DNA from: Caballeronia sp. NK8
Lineage (GTDB): Bacteria; Pseudomonadota; Gammaproteobacteria; Burkholderiales; Burkholderiaceae
Length of the DNA: 64,000 nt
NCBI RefSeq assembly: GCF_018408855.1
Contig: NZ_AP024325.1
Coordinates: forward strand, 1,364,001 to 1,428,000
Direction: 5' to 3'
The notes under the pieces are model-generated. The model worked only from the letters and a program-made list of their open reading frames with translations. It did no database searches and was not told the origin of the DNA. This document shows, one piece after another, positions 17,230 to 25,827 of the stretch (position 1 is its first letter; each line of letters begins with the position of its first letter). A program made the translations under genes and the position numbers.

Positions 17230-18180
17230 GTGACCCAACTCAATTTCACGACCGGCCACGATGGCTTGATTGCCGTCGATAAGCTAGGCAATCGCGTTCT
17301 GTTCCTGGATCCCGAGTCGCTTGACGTGATCCTGACGCTGGAGGGGTTCGCACCGAGAGTTCATGAACTGTCGATCTCGCCCGACCGAAGGTTCGCGTTC
17401 GTACCCATCTACGGCGACGGACGCCACGGCGACAATCCACATCCCGGCCATCTGGTCGCGAAGTTCGATCTCGTGAGCCGCCGTCACATGGGCGATTTCA
17501 GCACGGCGCCTTATCTCGCTCCGCATAGCATTCGTTGGCGGACCGCGACGGAACTCTATTGCATCGGCGAGAACAGCGGCATCCTGCTCGGACTCGATCC
17601 TCTATCGGGAGAAACGACCCGTGCGATTCCCGTCGGCTCGAACAAGGCTCACCGGTTCGAATTCACGCCGGACGGTGCGAAAGCCTATACGGAGAACGAG
17701 GAAGATCCTTTTTGTTCGGTGATCGACATGCGGTCGGGCGAACGCCTCCCGAACATCGAAACACCCAACGGCACGGCTGGAATCGCGATCTCGCCGGATG
17801 GCTCGACCGTCGTCCTTACCGACGCCCGCGAACCCAATCTAATCGTGATAGACGCCGCCACCGATTCGGTCCGACAAACGATCCCGCTCGAGGGTCTGAC
17901 GCAGCCGGCCCAGATCGCCCGGTTCAGTCCTGATGGCCGCTATCTCGTGGTGACGAGTCATGAGGAACCGCTCGGCGTGATCTTTGATGCCTCACTCGCC
18001 CGTCAAAGGCGCGTCCATTTGGGGCGCGGCCCGATGGACCTCTGCTATGCGCCCGATGGTCGTACCGCGCTGATCGCGAACCATGACGAAGGATCCTTAT
18101 GCGTGGTCGACCTTGAGCGAGGGGAAACGGTCCGGACAGTTCAGGCTGGTGTGGGCGTAGAAGTTCTGTCCTTTTACTGA
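17230..18180 (+). CDS. YncE-like beta-propeller protein
   Basis: 316 residues of repeated blades with the pattern ISPDGSTVVLTDAREPNLIV, FTPDGAKAYTENEEDPFC, FSPDGRYLVVTSHEEP and YAPDGRTALIANHDEGS. This is the YncE/cytochrome-d1-like propeller. Such proteins act as scaffolds or, with quinone cofactors, as part of dehydrogenases; no heme or quinone site is visible. No signal peptide is seen, which is unusual because many relatives are periplasmic. The start is GTG at 17230 with AAGGAGCTGAT before it. It converges on the hydrolase gene, sharing a bidirectional terminator. Confidence 0.8.
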   Translation: MTQLNFTTGHDGLIAVDKLGNRVLFLDPESLDVILTLEGFAPRVHELSISPDRRFAFVPIYGDGRHGDNPHPGHLVAKFDLVSRRHMGDFSTAPYLAPHSIRWRTATELYCIGENSGILLGLDPLSGETTRAIPVGSNKAHRFEFTPDGAKAYTENEEDPFCSVIDMRSGERLPNIETPNGTAGIAISPDGSTVVLTDAREPNLIVIDAATDSVRQTIPLEGLTQPAQIARFSPDGRYLVVTSHEEPLGVIFDASLARQRRVHLGRGPMDLCYAPDGRTALIANHDEGSLCVVDLERGETVRTVQAGVGVEVLSFY

Positions 18181-18212
18181 ACATGAGCGGCGATAATCCG
18201 CCGCTCATGTTC
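18179..18212. terminator. Bidirectional terminator between convergent genes
   Basis: Perfect 14-bp arms GAACATGAGCGGCG (18179-18192) and CGCCGCTCATGTTC (18199-18212) around a 6-nt loop. The arms overlap the stop codons of both convergent genes, so the hairpin serves both transcripts. No long T-run follows. Confidence 0.7.
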
Positions 18213-19140
18213 ACGAGAAGAAGCGAATCAGCTCGCTCGCCAGGGCGTCCGGCTGCTCTTCGGGAATGAAATGCCCGCTATGGCGGATCGCGATGCTCGT
18301 CACGTCGTCCGAACAAGCACACAACGGGCCACCCATGTCGGGGATCGAACCTTGATCCGCGCTGACGGCCAGTATCGGCATCGCGAGTTTACCCCGCTGC
18401 GTGAGCGCGCGATTCTGCTCTGCCGAAAGCGCCGCCGCCCGATAGAATGCCAGTCCGGCACGCAGACCACCGTCCTTCATGAATACCCGCTGATACTCAT
18501 CGAGATCCCTCTCGGAGAAAGTCTGTGGATTAGCCGTCTTGCGTCGCAGGAACCAGTCGAGGTATATGCGCTCTTTTCCTTCGATCAGTGCCTCCGGCAG
18601 ATCCGCGACGGTATGAAACGCGAAGTGCCATGTGCGCCAGGCCTTGTGGGGTGCGGTCGGCAGCGCGTCGGGCAACGTTATCCCGGGGATGCCAGCGTCC
18701 AGCAGCGCAAGACGCTTGAGCACCACCTCACCGAACATCGCGGCAAAAGGATAAGCCACCCACGCTCCGACATCGTGCGCCGCCATCATGAAATGGGTGA
18801 CATTCAATTGTTTCAGAAACTCATGAAGCCGCGCGGCGATCGTCTGTGTGTCGTATCCGCTCGATGGACGGTCCGTGTCGCCTTGGCCGGGCAGGTCCGG
18901 CGCAATCACGCGAAAACGTTGCGCGAGCAAGGGCATCACCCTGCGCCAAGCGAACCAGCTTTGTGGAAAACCGGCCAGAAGCACGACAGTTTCGCCTTCC
19001 GCAACGCCACCCGCCACGTAATGAAAGCGAATGCCGTCCACCGTCTCGAAGCGATGCTCGAATCCCGGTAATTCATGGTCCTCGCGACCTACTGGCCCGA
19101 AATCCACGTTTCGGGTTGCTGCAAACGAGTCTGTGTTCAT
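18211..19140 (-). CDS. Alpha/beta hydrolase (epoxide hydrolase / dehalogenase type)
   Basis: 309-residue alpha/beta-hydrolase. Asp in the nucleophile elbow AAHDVGAWVAYPFAAMFG identifies the epoxide hydrolase/haloalkane-haloacetate dehalogenase branch rather than Ser esterases. The oxyanion-hole loop reads LLAGFPQSWFAWR, and the terminal histidine is in IRHSGHFIPEEQPDAL. GAGGGAG precedes the ATG. The GGAAATATATATTTCC palindrome lies 30 bp upstream of the start and recurs before the tetR gene, so it is almost certainly repressed by that TetR protein. The substrate is unknown. Confidence 0.88.
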   Translation of the reverse strand: MNTDSFAATRNVDFGPVGREDHELPGFEHRFETVDGIRFHYVAGGVAEGETVVLLAGFPQSWFAWRRVMPLLAQRFRVIAPDLPGQGDTDRPSSGYDTQTIAARLHEFLKQLNVTHFMMAAHDVGAWVAYPFAAMFGEVVLKRLALLDAGIPGITLPDALPTAPHKAWRTWHFAFHTVADLPEALIEGKERIYLDWFLRRKTANPQTFSERDLDEYQRVFMKDGGLRAGLAFYRAAALSAEQNRALTQRGKLAMPILAVSADQGSIPDMGGPLCACSDDVTSIAIRHSGHFIPEEQPDALASELIRFFS

Positions 19141-19169
19141 CTTGGAACTCCCTCAAAATCACCCTATTT

Positions 19170-19196
19170 GGAAATATATATTTCCTAATTAGGAAA
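19170..19196. promoter_or_regulatory. TetR-type operator upstream of the hydrolase gene
   Basis: Two overlapping perfect palindromes: GGAAATATATATTTCC (19170-19185) and TTTCCTAATTAGGAAA (19181-19196). The first matches GGAAATACGTATTTCC at 19833-19848 in 14 of 16 positions, and the flank AATTA is shared too. It is placed 30 bp before the hydrolase start and just after the tetR stop. Confidence 0.75.
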
Positions 19197-19200
19197 AAAA

Positions 19201-19803
19201 TCAATCGAGCAAGCGCATCGCCTCTTCGACCGCGCTCAGCATGCCCGCGCGCCCCGAGCCAAGTTTGCCCACGACACGCAAACCCTGAAGAAAACAGAGC
19301 AAACAGCGCGCCGTGCCGCCAACCGACAATGCGCCGGACACCGTTCCATCCGCCTGCCCCTGCTTCAGCAGCGTCCGCAGCAGCGATTCGAGACGGCGTA
19401 TCGATCCATGCACCCGCTCGGCGATCTCGTCGTCGAAAGTGGCGAGCGATACGGCGCTCCCTACCACCAGACAGCCCCGTTGCCCTTCCTGCCCATGGGA
19501 CACCGCCGCATAGAAGTCCAGCAAGGCGCGAATCTTGTCGCGCGCGCTAGTCTGTCGGGTCAGAGCAGCTTGTAAGCCGGTGCTGCGCCGCGCAATGTAG
19601 TGATCCAGCGCCGCGACGAAAATCTCACGCTTGTCGCTGAACGCCTTGTATAGGCTACCTGCGGTCAGACCGGTTTCCGCCGACAACGCTTCCACCGAGG
19701 TGGCGTGGTAGCCCTTCTCACGAAACACCCGCACGAAGCCGTCTAGGGCCTCGTCCATTTCAAATTCGCGTGGGCGCCCGGCGGCTGAATATTTTCTTGT
19801 CAT
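19201..19803 (-). CDS. TetR-family transcriptional repressor
   Basis: 200 residues from the ATG at 19803 (a GTG at 19818 would add five). The N-terminal HTH is clear: ALDGFVRVFREKGYHATSVE, then LSAETGLTAGSLYKAFSDKR. The C-terminal ligand domain contains QRGCLVVGSAV, the RGCL motif common in AcrR/TetR_C-type regulators. No ribosome site is seen, so it may be weakly or leaderlessly translated. The palindrome at 19833-19848 is 30 bp before its start, so autoregulation with co-control of the hydrolase is expected. Confidence 0.88.
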   Translation of the reverse strand: MTRKYSAAGRPREFEMDEALDGFVRVFREKGYHATSVEALSAETGLTAGSLYKAFSDKREIFVAALDHYIARRSTGLQAALTRQTSARDKIRALLDFYAAVSHGQEGQRGCLVVGSAVSLATFDDEIAERVHGSIRRLESLLRTLLKQGQADGTVSGALSVGGTARCLLCFLQGLRVVGKLGSGRAGMLSAVEEAMRLLD

Positions 19804-19832
19804 GATGTATTGAACCACATCATGAGATGATA

Positions 19833-19848
19833 GGAAATACGTATTTCC
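19833..19848. promoter_or_regulatory. TetR-type operator upstream of tetR and the MFS operon
   Basis: Perfect palindrome GGAAATACGTATTTCC, the partner of the element at 19170-19185. It lies 30 bp before the tetR start and ~165 bp before the MFS start at 20013, so it certainly fits autoregulation and may also influence the rightward catabolic operon. Confidence 0.75.
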
Positions 19849-20012
19849 AAATTAATGATCCGTCGGCAGCATCTGCGAAGCGAACCTGGCGTCGTAGTCA
19901 AGAAACAGACCAAAACTCCCGAAATTCGGACCATCCGGTGCGTCCGGCATCCCTAGAATCGAATGCATCGACGAGCCATCGGCACAGTATGGCGATCAAT
20001 AACGGAGACGAC

Positions 20013-21284
20013 ATGTCGGACACCCTCACTCAAGTGAAGCACGGCGCGGATAAACTCGACGATACAATCAGTCGTCCCGCGCTCGCCCTCATCCTTCTCA
20101 TTCTGGGCGTCTCCTATCTCTTCAACGGAATGGATCGGCAGATGCTGCCGGCCCTGCTGGGTCAGATCAACGCCGACTATCATCTGACGCTCGCCGAAGG
20201 CGGCTTCCTCAGCACGGCGTTCGCCTTCAACATCGCGTTATTCGGCGCACTGAGCGGATGGTGCATGAAGCGGTTCGGTCGCCGCGCCACGCTGGTCGGC
20301 GGTCTGCTCGCCTACTCGCTATTTACCTTCCTCACGCCCTTGGCAAGCGACTTTGCTGGCCTGGCGATCTACCGCGCGCTCACCGGCGCGGGCGAGGCGC
20401 TGCATATCTGTGCGATCTTCTCGTGCGTCGGCGCTTATTTCGGCGCACAGCGCGGCGCGGCCATGGGCGTGATCAATGCGTCCTTCGGCGTCGGCGCCTA
20501 CCTTGGACCGGTGCTCGGTACCCTGCTCTATGAGGCGACCGGCTCCTGGCATACGCCCTTCTACGCCTATGGCGTAGCCGGCGCGGTCGCGGCGCTGCTG
20601 GTGCTGCTGTTCGTGCCCAAACACTTCAGCGAGGCGCGCGATCTAGAAGGCGTGACTGTTGCGTCGAGCGCCGCTCCCGGAGGCCCCACACGGGTCTTCA
20701 ACCGCAACCTTGTGGTTGTGTCGCTGGCCTTCGCGATGATGGGGGTCTCGTTCTTCTCCTTCACCGCGCTATATGCGGTGTTCCTGCGCACTCAATTGCA
20801 TTACCCGGTTGCCGCTGCGGGGGCCACACTCGGCATGTACGGCATCGGCTCGCTGTTCGGACTCGTCGGCGGCTGGCTGGGCGACAGGCTGCGCACTCCC
20901 GGCATGCTCGTCGCGACGCTACTGCTTGCCGTAACCGGCCACCTTCTCTTTCACGGGCCCGCATCGCAGATCGTGCAGGGCGCACTCTCCTTCACCTTCG
21001 GCGTGCTGGTCTCGGGCTATCTATATCCCCGCTGCATTTCGGTGCTGCAACGGAACGTGCCGGCCAGGGACGTGAGCCTCGCCGTGTCGATCGGTCTTCC
21101 CTTCTTCTATGTTCCGGGCATGGCTGCCGGATATTTCTTCGGGCATTTGGTTGACCGTCTTGGTTGGTCCGTTGGAGCCACGCTAATGCTTACGCTGCCG
21201 CCGCTGCTCGCGTTCCTCTTGTTGCTCGCGTATCAGGCGCGTCGGTCTCGCGAAGTGTCGGGCGCGGCCGCGGTCGCTCACTGA
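20013..21284 (+). CDS. MFS transporter (probable organic-acid permease)
   Basis: 423 residues from the ATG at 20013 (ribosome site GGAGACGAC); longer in-frame starts lie in the regulatory region. Twelve membrane helices are evident. LNYFFNG-like YLFNGMDRQMLPALLGQINA opens helix 1, and the MFS signature is GWCMKRFGRRATLVGGLLAY between helices 2 and 3, with a relic of it at GGWLGDRLRTPGMLVA. It is a proton-coupled inner-membrane carrier, first in a seven-gene cluster and probably importing its substrate. The ligand is unknown. Confidence 0.88.
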   Translation: MSDTLTQVKHGADKLDDTISRPALALILLILGVSYLFNGMDRQMLPALLGQINADYHLTLAEGGFLSTAFAFNIALFGALSGWCMKRFGRRATLVGGLLAYSLFTFLTPLASDFAGLAIYRALTGAGEALHICAIFSCVGAYFGAQRGAAMGVINASFGVGAYLGPVLGTLLYEATGSWHTPFYAYGVAGAVAALLVLLFVPKHFSEARDLEGVTVASSAAPGGPTRVFNRNLVVVSLAFAMMGVSFFSFTALYAVFLRTQLHYPVAAAGATLGMYGIGSLFGLVGGWLGDRLRTPGMLVATLLLAVTGHLLFHGPASQIVQGALSFTFGVLVSGYLYPRCISVLQRNVPARDVSLAVSIGLPFFYVPGMAAGYFFGHLVDRLGWSVGATLMLTLPPLLAFLLLLAYQARRSREVSGAAAVAH

Positions 21285-21313
21285 AAACTGTGTTCAATGA
21301 AGGAGACAAGCAC

Positions 21314-21619
21314 ATGGCTGCTTACTGGGTCGCCCGCTCGAGAATCATCGATCCTGTCGAGTACAAGAAGTACACCGATCTCGTTCCCGGAATCATCGAG
21401 GTCTATCACGGGAAGGTGCTCGCGCGCGGCGGCAAGTTTCAGATCATGGAAGGGCCAGAGACCTTTCATCGTTTCATCGTGATCGAGTTTCCCAGCATGG
21501 AAGACGCGGTGCGGTGCTTTAACTCCGATGAATATCGCCATGCAGCGTCATACCGCCGCAATGGCGCGGGAGAAGTGGAGAACGTCATCGTAGAAGGCGG
21601 CGACGCGACCTTGCGCTGA
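21314..21619 (+). CDS. DUF1330 family protein
   Basis: 101 residues with the dimeric alpha-beta ferredoxin-like fold of DUF1330. Landmarks are AAYWVARSRIIDPVEYKKYT, the glycine-rich KVLARGGKFQIMEG, FIVIEFPSMEDAVRCFNS and the closing YRRNGAGEVENVIVEG. The family has no settled function; small stress-response or enzyme-accessory roles are suggested. The start has AAGGAGACAAG before it. It lies 29 bp after the MFS gene and 53 bp before the dehydrogenase, so co-transcription is likely. Confidence 0.88.
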   Translation: MAAYWVARSRIIDPVEYKKYTDLVPGIIEVYHGKVLARGGKFQIMEGPETFHRFIVIEFPSMEDAVRCFNSDEYRHAASYRRNGAGEVENVIVEGGDATLR

Positions 21620-21672
21620 AAGATCCGCCTGGTCGGTCGTTGAATGCCCACTTACTCAGTGTCAAGGATCCA

Positions 21673-22587
21673 ATGGCAAACACGGTTGCGGTTATCGGTC
21701 TCGGCATCATGGGCGGGGCAATGGCAGGGAACCTGCTCGAAAAGGGCTTCGACGTGCGGGGCTTCGATACAGGCGAGGCCGCGCGCGAGCGTTTCGCCTC
21801 GCGCGGCGGTCATGCAACGGCTTCGTTCGAATCGGCAACTCGAAATGTTGCGCTCGTGCTGACTTCCCTGCCGACGGCCGCGGCCCTGTATGAGGTCGCG
21901 GGCGAGCTTGCACGCGAAGCGGTGGCGGGCCGCGTTGTCATCGAAGTGAGCACACTGAGTCTTGCCGACAAGGAAGCAGCGCGCGCGGTCCTGGCCGACG
22001 CAGGAACGATCCTCTTGGATTGCCCGGTTAGCGGCACGGGCAGCCAGGCCGCGAGCGGCGATCTCACCATATTCGCGAGCGGCGATCCGGTGGCGTTCGA
22101 GCACGCGCGGCCGGTCTTGCATGCAGTCGCGCGCGAGGTGATCTTCGTCGGTGGATTCGGGAATGGCAGCAAGCTGAAATTCATCGCTAACCATCTCGTG
22201 ACGATTCATAACGCTGCGACCGCGGAAGCGCTAACGCTCGCGAGGCAAGCCGGACTTGACTTGCCCGTTGTGTTCGACGCGCTGAAAAACAGCGCCGCTA
22301 CTTCGCGAATGTTCCAGATTCGCGGGCCCATGGTGATCGAGCGCCAATACGCGCCGGCCATGCGCATTTCGACGTATCAGAAGGACCTCGACATCATTGG
22401 CTCGTTTGCCACGCATGTCCGCTGTCCGACGCCTTTGTTCAGCGTCTGCGCGCAGCTCTATCTCGCGGCTCAAGGAATGGGGCACGGCGCGCTGGACACC
22501 GCGGCCATCGCCATAGTATTGGAAGCGCTCGCCGGCGCAAAGCAACAGTCAAACGGTGCCGGATCGTCGCAGGATTCGCCAATATGA
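21673..22587 (+). CDS. NAD(P)-dependent beta-hydroxyacid dehydrogenase (3-hydroxyisobutyrate dehydrogenase family)
   Basis: 304 residues from the ATG at 21673 (AAGGA before it). N-terminal Rossmann motif VAVIGLGIMGGAMAGNLLEK, the substrate-binding signature DCPVSGTGSQAASGDLTIF, and the catalytic lysine region FGNGSKLKFIANHLVTIHNA, where Lys within the GxxxxxK-x-x-N pattern is the general acid. It oxidises or reduces a beta-hydroxy acid such as tartronate semialdehyde or hydroxyisobutyrate. Its 3' end overlaps the VOC open frame, consistent with an operon. Which hydroxy acid cannot be told by eye. Confidence 0.9.
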   Translation: MANTVAVIGLGIMGGAMAGNLLEKGFDVRGFDTGEAARERFASRGGHATASFESATRNVALVLTSLPTAAALYEVAGELAREAVAGRVVIEVSTLSLADKEAARAVLADAGTILLDCPVSGTGSQAASGDLTIFASGDPVAFEHARPVLHAVAREVIFVGGFGNGSKLKFIANHLVTIHNAATAEALTLARQAGLDLPVVFDALKNSAATSRMFQIRGPMVIERQYAPAMRISTYQKDLDIIGSFATHVRCPTPLFSVCAQLYLAAQGMGHGALDTAAIAIVLEALAGAKQQSNGAGSSQDSPI

Positions 22588-22694
22588 GTGCAAGAAACTA
22601 CCTACCCGGCAGCCGTGTCTGGCCGATTATGAGGCATGAGAACCGGACGGCGGAATCATCATCGTTAAGCAGCGTTGCCGGAGGGCGCATCGCC

Positions 22695-23168
22695 ATGCCT
22701 GTAGAGCATCTTGAACATTATCTGGTCCAGACCGTCGATTTTCGTGGCACGGTGCGCTGGTACCAAGACATCCTCGGCCTCGTTCCGGGGCCGACGCCGA
22801 ACTTCGGTTTTCCCGTGCAGTGGATGTATATCGGCGAGCGGGATGTCCTGCACATCACGCACGGCGGGAGCAAAGCCACGGAAAACCGCAAGGTCTATCT
22901 TGCGCAGACCTCGACTGCCACGCGAGGCTCTGGCGTAATTGACCACGTCGGTTTCCGATGCCGCGGCCTGCGAGACATGATCCGCGCGCTCACGGAGAAG
23001 GGCGTCGAGTTCCGCCAGCGGCGAGTCGACAATCAGGGGCTTTATCAGTTGTTCCTGTTCGACCCGAATGGCGTGAAAGTGGAACTCAACTTTCCCGCAG
23101 GCGAGGCAGTCGGATTGACGCCGGAAGTCGACGCGAGCCATTTTTCCTACCAACACGTCGAAGACTGA
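22695..23168 (+). CDS. VOC-superfamily protein (glyoxalase / extradiol dioxygenase fold)
   Basis: 157 residues from the ATG at 22695, chosen for the GGAGGG site before it and because the family starts at EHLEHYLVQTVDFRGTVRWY. Two beta-alpha-beta-beta-beta modules, with candidate metal ligands His at the N-terminus, His in GVIDHVGFRCRG, and Glu in GVKVELNF. It could be a lyase, epimerase or dioxygenase acting on the cluster's intermediate. It lies between the dehydrogenase and the RraA-like gene in the same direction. Confidence 0.85.
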   Translation: MPVEHLEHYLVQTVDFRGTVRWYQDILGLVPGPTPNFGFPVQWMYIGERDVLHITHGGSKATENRKVYLAQTSTATRGSGVIDHVGFRCRGLRDMIRALTEKGVEFRQRRVDNQGLYQLFLFDPNGVKVELNFPAGEAVGLTPEVDASHFSYQHVED

Positions 23169-23178
23169 CGATCACTTT

Positions 23179-23874
23179 ATGCCTACCATGACCTTGCCAT
23201 CTCAACCCGGTTGCCGAATGCACGCCAACCAAATCCTCCTTTCCGACGAGGCCCTGAAGCAGGCCGAGCCGCTTCCCACGCCGAACCTGTCCGATGCGAT
23301 GGGCAAGATCATGCCGGCCTGCGTCGCGCTCAAGCCAATGCATCGCCTGACGCGTCCGATGATCGGGCGAGCGCTGACTGTGCGGGTCCCGCCTGGCGAC
23401 AACCTGTTCGCATACAAGGCCATCGCCTCCGCAACTCGGAACGACGTCATCGTGATCGACGCGGGCGGCGTGCTCGAACAGGCAATCATCGGCGAGATCA
23501 TGACGACGCTGGCGGCCTCGCGTGGCGTCGCGGGCATCGTTGTGCACGGCGCGATTCGCGACATTGACATCGTCTCTGTGTCCGAGTTCCCGGTGTTCGC
23601 TTGTGGCTACACCTATCGCGGGCCATATCGCGACGGTCCCGGAGAAATCAACGTGCCAGTCGCGCTGGCGGGCATGCCGGTCGCTCCCGGCGATCTTGTG
23701 GTCGGCGACGCTAACGGAGTCGTCGTCGTGCCTCATGCGGATGTCGGGCAAGTGCTGGAGACCGCGCGCCGCATCAAGGAGCGCGAAATCCGAATCGTCG
23801 AGCAAATCGAGCTCGGCGATTACGACCTTGCGTGGATCGACCAGGCGCTGCGCGAGCGTGGCCATCTCGTCTGA
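23179..23874 (+). CDS. RraA-like protein, probable 4-hydroxy-4-methyl-2-oxoglutarate/4-carboxy-4-hydroxy-2-oxoadipate aldolase family
   Basis: 231 residues. RraA-fold aldolase signatures are LSDAMGKIMPACVALKPM at the N-terminus, the phosphate/carboxylate loop DAGGVLEQAIIGEIMTTLAA, and GVAGIVVHGAIRDIDIV, carrying the Arg-Asp pair of metal-dependent class II HMG/CHA aldolases. This family cleaves 4-hydroxy-2-oxo acids to pyruvate plus a second product, often the last step of gallate or protocatechuate 4,5-cleavage. An in-frame ATG at residue 14 is an alternative start. It is the strongest hint that the cluster degrades an oxidised ring or branched hydroxy-oxo acid. Confidence 0.85.
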   Translation: MPTMTLPSQPGCRMHANQILLSDEALKQAEPLPTPNLSDAMGKIMPACVALKPMHRLTRPMIGRALTVRVPPGDNLFAYKAIASATRNDVIVIDAGGVLEQAIIGEIMTTLAASRGVAGIVVHGAIRDIDIVSVSEFPVFACGYTYRGPYRDGPGEINVPVALAGMPVAPGDLVVGDANGVVVVPHADVGQVLETARRIKEREIRIVEQIELGDYDLAWIDQALRERGHLV

Positions 23875-23884
23875 GGAGCCTGAC

Positions 23885-24886
23885 TTGCGTACTCTCATCA
23901 TCGGCGCCGGCGCCATCGGTTGCTATCTCGCCTGCAAACTGAGCGACGCGGGTGCGGACGTGACCCTACATGGGCTCGGTCCAGCCTTTCAGCGAATAGC
24001 AGAAACGGGCGTCGACATCGCCGTGCGCGACGACATGCAGATCCGTCGCGTCACCGTGAATTGCACGCTCACGCCTCCAGCTCCGGCCGGTTGGGACCTA
24101 CTCGTGTTCGCGGTGAAGGCGCAGGACCTGCCGCGCGCGGCGCATCAATTTTCCGCTCATGCGCGTGAAGCCATCGTCCTGTTGCCGCAGAACGGCCTGC
24201 CCTATTGGCAATTCCTTGGCGTCGTGACGCCTGAAATGCGACTTGCGTCGGTGGACCCGGACGGCGTCGCAGAGTCCGCGTTACCGCTGGCACGAATCGC
24301 TGGTTGCGTCGTCACGAAGGGACTGACCGTGCTCTCCGATGGCGCGCTCGTCGAAACCGTGCTGCCCGCTGACAGCTTCGCGATCGGGGACGTCGTAGCG
24401 AACGCCCGGGTGGCGAAGCCCGTCGTGTCTCTGCTGCGATCCGCCGGTCTGCCTGCGAAGGAAGTGGTTGATATCCGGATCGAGAAATGGCGCAAGTTGC
24501 TCGTGAACGTCGCTTTCAATCCGCTTGGCGCGATTTCCCATCTCGGCTTCGGCGAAGTGCTCGACATTGAGGCGGGAGAACGGCTTGCGCGTGCGATCGT
24601 TTGCGAAGCGTTGGATATCGCAGCGCATTTCGGTGTGCAAGGCGTGATCGATCTGGACGCAGCGATGAATCGTGCGCGCAGCAGCCGGTTACACAAGACG
24701 TCGATGCTGCAGGATACCGAAGCTGGGCGGCGGCTCGAAGTCGAGCCGATCCTAGGCGCTCTGCTCGAACTCGCGCACGACGCTCGCCTGCGCGTGCCCA
24801 CACTTGAGGCGATCTGCGATTGCGCACGCCTCATCGATCATGCGTTGGTGAAAGGCCCTATTCGGCAGATCGCCAAAACGCCGTAA
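23885..24886 (+). CDS. Ketopantoate reductase-like dehydrogenase (PanE/ApbA family)
   Basis: 333 residues. The start is TTG at 23885, preceded by GAGGAGCCTGAC; the open frame extends ~360 bp further upstream but overlaps the RraA-like gene in another frame. N-terminal NADPH motif TLIIGAGAIGCYLACKLSDA; the conserved catalytic Lys is in RIEKWRKLLVNVAFNPLGAI, which matches the PanE family (K-W-x-K-L-x-x-N). It probably reduces a 2-oxo acid or related compound in the cluster's pathway rather than serving pantothenate synthesis, given its neighbours. Confidence 0.85.
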   Translation: MRTLIIGAGAIGCYLACKLSDAGADVTLHGLGPAFQRIAETGVDIAVRDDMQIRRVTVNCTLTPPAPAGWDLLVFAVKAQDLPRAAHQFSAHAREAIVLLPQNGLPYWQFLGVVTPEMRLASVDPDGVAESALPLARIAGCVVTKGLTVLSDGALVETVLPADSFAIGDVVANARVAKPVVSLLRSAGLPAKEVVDIRIEKWRKLLVNVAFNPLGAISHLGFGEVLDIEAGERLARAIVCEALDIAAHFGVQGVIDLDAAMNRARSSRLHKTSMLQDTEAGRRLEVEPILGALLELAHDARLRVPTLEAICDCARLIDHALVKGPIRQIAKTP

Positions 24887-24915
24887 GGTCGAAGTTATGG
24901 GTCAAGGAGCAGGCG

Positions 24916-25827
24916 ATGAGCACAAACGCGATACGCACTTTCACGCTGGCCGAAAAGCGCTTCTGCTGGAACGGCGTCGGCATTAGGACCACAGAGGCAG
25001 GCGCGGAAGGCGACATGGCACCGCATCGGCATAACTTTTTCCAGGTCTTCTTTGTCGCATCCGGGCGGGCCACGCACGAAATCGGCGGTGAGGTCACACG
25101 TGCGAGCGCGGGCCGTATCTTTTTCGTCAGGCCCTATACCGTACATCGCGTCCTCTTTCCAGCAGATGCACAGTGCTACGTGCTGTACTTCGACGCGAAC
25201 TATCTGCAGAAGTCGATTCTCCTGCCGAATTTGTCCGCAGAGGATCCGAACAGCTACTCGGTACCGGAAATGCTGCCGTTTCTGAATCACACGTCCGATG
25301 GCTACCAGCTCGACGATCACACCGCGGAGGACGTCCAAGCTCGCTGTCAGCGCATGCTCACTGCGTGCAACCGCAAGGGACTCTTTGATCAGGCCGAGAT
25401 ACGCAGCGAACTCACGCTGCTAATGACGACAGTCGCGCGCAGGCAATTCGGCGATGTAAGGCCGAATGTCGGCAATCATGTTCTGGAGTCCATCCATAGC
25501 CGCCATGTGCGCACGGCGCTGGGATTTCTTAAGGAGAACTTTCACCGTCCGCTCTCCCTTCAGGAAGTCGCAGACCAGGTGCATTTGACGGAGACCTATC
25601 TGACGCATCTGCTCAAGCATGAGACGGGGAAATCGTTCAAGCCGCTGCTGGAACAATATCGGCTGGAGAACGCGAAGAATCTGCTGCGCTATACCGACTT
25701 GCCGCTCAAGAGCATCGCCTTCGCGTCGGGCTTTCTCGATCAGGCCCATTTTGGCAAGCGCTTCAAGGCTTATACACTGGAAACGCCTTTTCAGTATCGT
25801 AAGAACGGTCCGACGATCCGCGCGTAG
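24916..25827 (+). CDS. AraC-family transcriptional regulator
   Basis: 303 residues from the ATG at 24916 (AAGGAGCAGGCG before it). The N-terminal cupin-like sensor is HRHNFFQVFFVASGRATHEI and SAGRIFFVRPYTVHRV. The C-terminal double HTH runs RPLSLQEVADQVHLTETYLT, then SIAFASGFLDQAHFGKRFKA, the signature region. It is the last gene of the cluster and the natural candidate for its pathway-specific activator, so the locus has two regulators (TetR upstream, AraC downstream). Confidence 0.92.
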   Translation: MSTNAIRTFTLAEKRFCWNGVGIRTTEAGAEGDMAPHRHNFFQVFFVASGRATHEIGGEVTRASAGRIFFVRPYTVHRVLFPADAQCYVLYFDANYLQKSILLPNLSAEDPNSYSVPEMLPFLNHTSDGYQLDDHTAEDVQARCQRMLTACNRKGLFDQAEIRSELTLLMTTVARRQFGDVRPNVGNHVLESIHSRHVRTALGFLKENFHRPLSLQEVADQVHLTETYLTHLLKHETGKSFKPLLEQYRLENAKNLLRYTDLPLKSIAFASGFLDQAHFGKRFKAYTLETPFQYRKNGPTIRA

